This document shows positions 39,201 to 43,418 of a stretch of DNA of 43,418 nucleotides, one piece after another. Origin of the DNA: Deltaproteobacteria bacterium RBG_13_43_22 (GTDB taxonomy: Bacteria > Desulfobacterota > RBG-13-43-22); the NCBI GenBank assembly GCA_001797675.1, contig MGQB01000024.1, positions 1 through 43,418 on the forward strand, read 5' to 3'. The position numbers and the translations under genes are program-made. The notes under the pieces were generated by a model. The model did no database searches. It saw only the letters and a list, made by a program, of their open reading frames with translations, and had not been told where the DNA came from. Every line of letters begins with the position of its first letter. Position 1 is the first letter of the stretch.

Positions 39201-40488
39201 AGCCTTTCTGGACAGCTTGAAAAACAGCAAGGCCGCCAACCTCACCACCGTAAAAAAACGGACCGGTTCCCGAATCCTGTCCGGAAACCACCGAAAGATT
39301 TTTATCCCGCCCATGACCGATCACACCCTGGCCGTGGCCGCGGCCTTTCAGGCCTGCGGTGTGGAGGCCGAGGTTCTGCCGGATTCGGATCAGGAAACCC
39401 TTATTTGGGGCCGGAAATTGACCTCCGGCAAGGAATGTTATCCCTGTATCCTGACCACCGGAGACATGGCCAAGCTGGTCCTTAGAAAAAATTTCGATCC
39501 TCAGCATGCGGCCTTTTTTATGCCCTCCGGAACCGGCCCCTGCCGTTTCGGACAATACCACCGGTTTCACCGGCTGGTCCTGGACGAATTGGGTTTTCCT
39601 CAGGTGCCGATCTATGCCCCGGACCAGAGCGAGACCTTTTATCAGGAATTAGGAATGGTCGGAGGCAGTGACTTCACCCGTTTGGGATGGCAGGGGGTCG
39701 TGGCCGTTGATTGTCTGGAAAAGAAACTTCGGGAAACCCGGCCTTATGAAATCAATAAGGGGGAGACCGAACAGGTTTACCAGACCTGCTTAACAAAGAT
39801 CTCGGAGACCATTGCCTCCCGAGGGGATATAGTGAAAACGCTGAAAGAGGCCAATCAGGCCCTCAATGCCGTTCCTGTGGAAAATCCTGGTTCCAAACCG
39901 GTTATCGGTATGGTCGGGGAGATCTACACCCGGGCTAATAAATTTGCCAATGAAAATGTGATCCTGGAGGTGGAGGCCCTGGGAGGAGAGGCCTGGCTGC
40001 CCCCGATCGCCGAATGGATCCTTTATACGAATTATACGTCCATTTGGCGGGCGATACGGCTCAAAAAGTTTTCCAATCTTCTCGAGCTTCTTTTAACCCA
40101 CCGGATTCAAACCAAGCTGGAACACGAACTGGAACATACGTTTAAAGGATCGCTGCGCAATTATGGCGAGCCTTCCATTCGAACCACTTTGAAAAACGCC
40201 CATCCTTATCTTCATCCTTCCTTTGAAGGAGAGGCCATATTAAGTCTGGGCAAAGCCAAGGATTATTGGTCCAAAGGGGCCTTCGGCTTAATCAACATTA
40301 TGCCTTTCACCTGCATGCCGGGAACCATCGTCAATGCCTTGCTGAAACGGTTTCGGGAGGACCACCGAAATATCCCCTTCCTGAATCTCTCTTACGACGG
40401 GCAGGAACAGACCAATACCCGTACCCGTCTGGAAGCCTTTATGTATCAGGTGCAACAGGTTCAGACCAGGAAAGAGAAAGGTAGGTAA
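36286..40488 (+). CDS. Giant acyl-CoA dehydratase activase-like protein (two activase domains + DUF2229)
   Basis: 1400 residues. Two tandem BcrA/BadF-type ASKHA ATPase domains: the first with MDIGSVSVNTVIL, MNTLCAAGTGSFLDQQ and AGRCTVFAKTDM (about 1-260), the second with GVDVGSISTNVVVI, MNKVCAAGTGSFLEEQ and GERCTVFMESDL (about 320-575). A Cys motif ECKGCPNQCEV follows near 603, then DUF2229 (IGIPRTMFFRELLPFFRTFF, ETCLPIKVANGHI) and a long dehydratase-subunit-like end with GKECYPC and SGTGPCRFGQY. Activases donate ATP-driven electrons to 2-hydroxyacyl-CoA dehydratases or benzoyl-CoA reductases; the role of the long fusions is not proven. TGGAGG precedes the ATG. Confidence 0.88.
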   Translation: MRVLHLGMDIGSVSVNTVILNSHGEILRDDYRRTKGQPLETAFTVFNEFLQEFPLEQIRSIALTGTAGKIVADLLKIPFVNEIIAQARAIDRYHPNVRTIIEMGGEDSKLILLSAEEGGHLVIQDFAMNTLCAAGTGSFLDQQAHRLGLTIEEFSQLSLKSETPPRIAGRCTVFAKTDMIHLQQEATPDYDIIAGLCFAVARNLKSNIAKGKNIVKPVSFQGGVAANQGVRRAFSEVLELKEGELVIPEHFFSMGAIGASLIVQEDPAALNQFQGLKPLKDYLRTESTEAKRLDALSLRDDYIQPFFTGQAPVPAPGEKIEAYLGVDVGSISTNVVVIDQEMRVLSEQYLMTAGRPLEAIRQGLAAAGKEVGHRVIIKGAATTGSGRYLTGDFIGADIVRNEITAQATAAAAIDPLVDTIFEIGGQDSKYISLENGAIVDFMMNKVCAAGTGSFLEEQADKLGISIKGEFGALALESESPVRLGERCTVFMESDLVHHQQKGLDKKDLVAGLSYSIVENYLNKVVEDRRVGKRIFYQGATAFNKGIVAAFEKIVGKPITVPEHNDVTGAIGVAILAMRERTWETSRFKGFDLARVQYEISSFECKGCPNQCEVKKVSIEGEKPLFYGSRCDKYDLDTKKNINLSMPDLFAEREALMEGRPEDLNPGGKRGKIGIPRTMFFRELLPFFRTFFAGLGFEVVISGVTNKSVIHQGVESMAAETCLPIKVANGHILDLIQQGVDRIFLPSIVDLKSNNPDYQLGVVCPYAQTLSYTVHSSINFKDKGVQVISPVLYFGRGEKTLKKGLMTLSRSLGINPFLISGAMKKALAAQETFYQKLLQRGEEVLSALGPEDIAMMVVSRPYNGFDPGINLNIPKKLRDLGILAVPMDFFPLDQKSETEESKYHYWRFGQKILGAAEILRNNPRLYGIYITNFSCGPDSFILHFFRDVLKGKPYLEIEIDEHSADAGVVTRLEAFLDSLKNSKAANLTTVKKRTGSRILSGNHRKIFIPPMTDHTLAVAAAFQACGVEAEVLPDSDQETLIWGRKLTSGKECYPCILTTGDMAKLVLRKNFDPQHAAFFMPSGTGPCRFGQYHRFHRLVLDELGFPQVPIYAPDQSETFYQELGMVGGSDFTRLGWQGVVAVDCLEKKLRETRPYEINKGETEQVYQTCLTKISETIASRGDIVKTLKEANQALNAVPVENPGSKPVIGMVGEIYTRANKFANENVILEVEALGGEAWLPPIAEWILYTNYTSIWRAIRLKKFSNLLELLLTHRIQTKLEHELEHTFKGSLRNYGEPSIRTTLKNAHPYLHPSFEGEAILSLGKAKDYWSKGAFGLINIMPFTCMPGTIVNALLKRFREDHRNIPFLNLSYDGQEQTNTRTRLEAFMYQVQQVQTRKEKGR

Positions 40489-40490
40489 CC

Positions 40491-42050
40491 ATGCCCCCTG
40501 TCAAAAAACTCCTGATCAATGCCGTCGACCCGGAAGAATATCGGATCGCCCTGATCGAAGACGGCATTCTGGAAGAATTTTATATCGAAACCACGGCCAA
40601 AGAACAAATTCGAGGCAACGTTTATAAGGGAGTAGTGGCTCATATCGAACCGGCCCTGCAGGCCGCCTTTGTGGATTATGGAGCCGAAAAAAACGGATTT
40701 CTCCAGGCCGATGAGATCCATCCGGAGTATCACCTCGAACCTGCGGAACCGACGGAATCGCCCAAACACGGACGACTCCCTATCCAGAAAATAATCCACC
40801 GCGGGCAGGAAATCCTGGTCCAGGTGACCAAGGAGGAGTCAGGGACCAAAGGGGTGGCCTTGACGACCTATATCTCCCTTCCAGGAAGGGATCTGGTATT
40901 AACACCCGGGCAACCCGGTGTAGGGGTTTCCCGCAAGATTGAAGATGAAGCCGAAAGGGAGCGTTTGAAAACCATCCTGACCCAATTGAAAGTCCCCGGA
41001 GAGATCGGCACGATTGTACGAACAGCCGGAGCGGGAAAGAAAAAACAGGAACTGGCTAATAACATGGAATCCCTGTTGAGGCTTTGGGAAGAGATCCGGA
41101 CCCGGGCCATGGAGCAGCCGGCACCTTCCCTGGTCTACAAAGAAATGGATCTGGCCATCCGGACCATCCGGGATCTTTTTACCCCGGATATCCAGGAGAT
41201 ATTGATCGACAACAAAGACATTTATAAACAAGTCCGTGATTTTCTGGGGATTATTGCCCCTCGCCAGCGCAATCAGGTCAAACTTTACAAAGAGACCCGG
41301 CCGATCTTTTCCAAACATCAGATTGAAAATCAGATCGAAACCATTTTTCAAAACCGGATAAAATTAAAGTCCGGCGGGCACATTGTCATCGATTCCACCG
41401 AGGCGTTGGTGGCGGTAGACGTCAATTCCGGGCGTTCGATCAAAGAACGGCAGATTGAAGAAACCGCCTTTAAAACCAACCTGGAAGCCGCCGAAGAGAT
41501 CGCCCGACAATTGCGTTTAAGAGATTTGGGGGGATTGATCGTTATTGACTTTATTGACATGAAAGGAACTAAAAATCAGAACGAAGTAGTCAAAGCCGTT
41601 AAAAACCATCTTAAAAGGGATAAGGCCCGAACCACGCTATCGCGGATATCCAAATTCGGTTTGCTTGAGCTTTCCCGCCAGCGCATCCGGCCGCCGATCC
41701 AGTTCGGCACCTATTACACCTGCCCTGTTTGTAAGGGAAAAGGGCAGGTTCGGTCCATTGAAACACTGGCCCTCATGTATCTGCGAAAAATCTGGCTGGG
41801 GATCTCCAAGGGGACCATTGCCTCGGTTAATGGGGAGCTTCCTCTGGAAGTGGCCAATTATCTGTTAAACCGAAAACGGGAAGACTTGGCCCGTTTGGAG
41901 GAGCGCCATCGGGTATCCATTTTTCTGGAAGGCCGACCCCATCTGATGCAGGAAGAGGGGAAATTGGAATTTATCAAGAAGAAGAAGGATTCCGTCTCCC
42001 AATCGGAAACGGCAAAAAAGGAAGAATTTCAAGAGCCAGAAAGCCAATAA
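40491..42050 (+). CDS. Ribonuclease E/G family protein (second copy)
   Basis: 519 residues. An S1 domain (GNVYKGVVAHIEPALQAAFV, about 40-130) precedes the catalytic core with Asp residues in EALVAVDVNSGRSIKE and GGLIVIDFIDMKGTKN, and the zinc link TCPVCKGKGQV. It is about as long as the RNase G at 11696-13234 but clearly diverged, and its tail is Lys/Glu/Gln rich rather than a scaffold. It begins 2 nt after the activase gene's stop with SD AGGTA inside that gene, so its expression is coupled to an unrelated metabolic gene. Confidence 0.92.
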   Translation: MPPVKKLLINAVDPEEYRIALIEDGILEEFYIETTAKEQIRGNVYKGVVAHIEPALQAAFVDYGAEKNGFLQADEIHPEYHLEPAEPTESPKHGRLPIQKIIHRGQEILVQVTKEESGTKGVALTTYISLPGRDLVLTPGQPGVGVSRKIEDEAERERLKTILTQLKVPGEIGTIVRTAGAGKKKQELANNMESLLRLWEEIRTRAMEQPAPSLVYKEMDLAIRTIRDLFTPDIQEILIDNKDIYKQVRDFLGIIAPRQRNQVKLYKETRPIFSKHQIENQIETIFQNRIKLKSGGHIVIDSTEALVAVDVNSGRSIKERQIEETAFKTNLEAAEEIARQLRLRDLGGLIVIDFIDMKGTKNQNEVVKAVKNHLKRDKARTTLSRISKFGLLELSRQRIRPPIQFGTYYTCPVCKGKGQVRSIETLALMYLRKIWLGISKGTIASVNGELPLEVANYLLNRKREDLARLEERHRVSIFLEGRPHLMQEEGKLEFIKKKKDSVSQSETAKKEEFQEPESQ

Positions 42051-42095
42051 GACCGTTACGGTTTACGAGTTGCTCGTTTGGGCTTTTTACCCCCC

Positions 42096-42137
42096 AACCC
42101 CCAACCCGCAACCCGCAACCCGTAACCCGTAACCCGT
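42096..42137 (+). repeat. Six tandem 7-bp repeats abutting a start codon
   Basis: AACCCCC, two AACCCGC and three AACCCGT units run without interruption to 1 bp before ATG 42139. They fill the place where a ribosome binding site would be. Confidence 0.9.
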
Positions 42138-42138
42138 A

Positions 42139-42990
42139 ATGATCATCGACATCCATACCCATATTTTTCCCCCTGAAATCTGCCGGGATCGAGAGCGGTT
42201 TTTCCCCGGAGAGCCGACCTTTGAACTTTTATACCGGGATAAAAAGAGGTCCCCGTTGTCTACGGATGAGGGTTTGATGGAGGCCATGGACCGGGACGGG
42301 ATCCGGGCCTCGGTCACCTTCGGGTTCCCCTGGCGGCAGCCGGATTTGATACGCCGGTCCAATGATTACGTTCTGGAGGCCATGACCCGGTATCCGAATC
42401 GTCTGCTGGGATTGGTCTGTTTAAATCCGGAACTTCCCGAGGCCATCGAAGAAGGAGAACGTTGTTTAAAGGCCGGAATGAAGGGCTTGGGAGAGATTGC
42501 CCTTTATACCCCATTGACCGGAGGCTCCTGGATTGACCGGATGGGTCCTTTGGTCGAATTGGCCGCGAGGTGGACCGTCCCGGTCCTGCTCCATATTAAC
42601 GAACCGGTCGGTCATCCGTATCCCGGGAAAGGTCGCCAGCCCTTCTGGGAAGTCTATGAGTTGATCAAAACTTTCCCGACCGCCCTCTTTATCCTGGCCC
42701 ATTGGGGAGGGGGGTTGTGGTGGTATCAGTTGTTGAAACGAGAAGTCAGGCAGGTCCTTGAACATACCTATTTTGATACGGCCGCCTCCCCCTTTCTTTA
42801 TCATCCCCAAATCTACGATTATGCCGTAAAGATCATCGGATCCGAAAAAATCCTTTACGGGAGTGACTTTCCGCTTTTGCCTTTGGGGCGGTATATTCAG
42901 GAAATGGAACAGGCCGGATTGACACCGGACCAACAAGCCGCCATCCTGGGCAAGAACACCCAAAGGCTTTTGGGCTGGCCGTCCATTTAG
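42139..42990 (+). CDS. Amidohydrolase-family metal hydrolase (COG2159)
   Basis: 283 residues of the amidohydrolase-2 TIM-barrel family. The first strand MIIDIHTHIF carries the HxH metal motif, VLLHINEPVGHP the next His, ILAHWGGGLWW the third His and LYGSDFPLLP the Asp. Relatives are hydrolases or decarboxylases of carboxylic ring compounds; the substrate is unknown. The start must be 42139 because the metal motif begins at residue 6, yet no SD is present: the heptamer repeat fills that place. Confidence 0.85.
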   Translation: MIIDIHTHIFPPEICRDRERFFPGEPTFELLYRDKKRSPLSTDEGLMEAMDRDGIRASVTFGFPWRQPDLIRRSNDYVLEAMTRYPNRLLGLVCLNPELPEAIEEGERCLKAGMKGLGEIALYTPLTGGSWIDRMGPLVELAARWTVPVLLHINEPVGHPYPGKGRQPFWEVYELIKTFPTALFILAHWGGGLWWYQLLKREVRQVLEHTYFDTAASPFLYHPQIYDYAVKIIGSEKILYGSDFPLLPLGRYIQEMEQAGLTPDQQAAILGKNTQRLLGWPSI

Positions 42991-43050
42991 AAAAAGGGAT
43001 AGGCATCCCTGTTTCCGATTGCCTGAGCCTTACCAAGGAGATGATGCGTT

Positions 43051-43418
43051 ATGACTAACTATTTGGACATTAGAACCCTTTCTTTGGCCTCGGGAATCAT
43101 TTATCTTTTCCTTAGTATCAGCATGATCTATATCTCTGCCAATCAAAAGACCTTTAAAGGTTTCAACCAATGGACCGTGGCTTCCCTCTTTAACTTTTCA
43201 GGACTGGTCCTGATAAGCAGCAGAAACACTTTGCCCGATTTTTTCACCATTGTGATGGCCAATGGGTTAATGTTTTCTTTCATTGCCCTGATTACTTCAG
43301 GCCTGGTTTCTTTTGTCGGCCGGAAACCAAGGATCCGCTTATATATGGCAGATTCTACTTCAAAGTGCACCACTAAGAGCCTGACAGAAGACCGCATGAG
43401 GGGTCTGGTAGTTGAGAC
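43051..43418 (+). CDS. Membrane protein, N-terminal part (cut by window edge); possible diguanylate cyclase
   Basis: Starts at ATG 43051 with AAGGAG 10 nt upstream; 122 codons remain open to the end of the window. Three hydrophobic helices are seen (LASGIIYLFLSISMIYISAN, then WTVASLFNFSGLVLISS and FFTIVMANGLMFSFIALITS). The order resembles the membrane front of many GGDEF proteins, where LPDFxTIVxANxLM is common, but the output domain is outside the window, so this stays a guess. Confidence 0.6.
   Translation, partial: MTNYLDIRTLSLASGIIYLFLSISMIYISANQKTFKGFNQWTVASLFNFSGLVLISSRNTLPDFFTIVMANGLMFSFIALITSGLVSFVGRKPRIRLYMADSTSKCTTKSLTEDRMRGLVVE

Noticed and set aside
42096..42137. CRISPR-like or telomere-like array
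   Set aside because: Units are only 7 bp with no spacers; it is a simple tandem repeat.

Overview
The window looks like a chromosomal piece of an uncultured anaerobic member of the Desulfobacterota (former Deltaproteobacteria), from a metagenome-style assembly. The signs are a tetraheme cytochrome c3, a ferredoxin with an Asp in place of a cluster Cys, a 4-hydroxybutyryl-CoA dehydratase-like enzyme, a giant acyl-CoA dehydratase activase protein, many DUF/Fe-S proteins typical of syntrophs and sulfate reducers, and a UGA codon that reads as selenocysteine. No species assignment is possible from the sequence alone.

Layout. 1-776: the classic tRNA-Thr/Tyr/Gly/Thr-tuf operon with its promoter (minus strand). 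974-4922: a DUF169 gene, a MoxR ATPase/CoxE-like VWA pair and a small membrane protein, with a long inverted repeat between the last two. 5109-11510: a genomic island bounded by a 42-bp direct repeat of the 3' end of tRNA-Asp. It holds a RelE/XRE toxin-antitoxin pair, a decayed DUF169 fragment, an IS91-family transposase, a secreted amidohydrolase and an ECF sigma/anti-sigma operon. A 244-bp copy of the IS91 3' end is repeated on the far side of that cargo. 11472-13234: intact tRNA-Asp, tRNA-Val and RNase G. 13559-17545: 4-hydroxybutyryl-CoA dehydratase-like protein, secreted type-B carboxylesterase and a response regulator; the first and third have nearly identical promoters.

17722-22245: phoH, pgpH-type HD phosphohydrolase and a ybeY-pdxJ gene in which no stop codon separates the two parts. 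22333-26270: a complete 3.94-kb IS1-like transposon with perfect 18-bp terminal inverted repeats and an 8-bp target duplication. It sits in the spacer between the divergent phoH and cvpA genes. Besides the transposase it carries a DUF2335 gene and partner, several small unknown genes, a DUF5343 gene behind a perfect consensus promoter, and a strongly structured RNA region ending in a tRNA-like fold. 26321-29506: cvpA-mazG, tatA, two small membrane proteins, cytochrome c3 behind a palindromic operator, and a ferredoxin. 29623-34565: an unknown protein, an FrnE/DsbA-type oxidoreductase whose first active-site Cys codon is UGA, a PilZ-domain protein and a winged-helix/ferredoxin protein. 35105-43418: a radical SAM enzyme, the 1400-residue activase protein directly followed by a second RNase E/G, an amidohydrolase whose start codon abuts a 7-bp tandem repeat, and the start of a membrane protein that runs out of the window.

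The most notable items are the cargo-bearing IS1-like transposon with its structured/tRNA-like RNA, the putative selenocysteine FrnE, the ybeY-pdxJ fusion with an internal ribosome binding site, and the tRNA-Asp island with duplicated IS91 ends.
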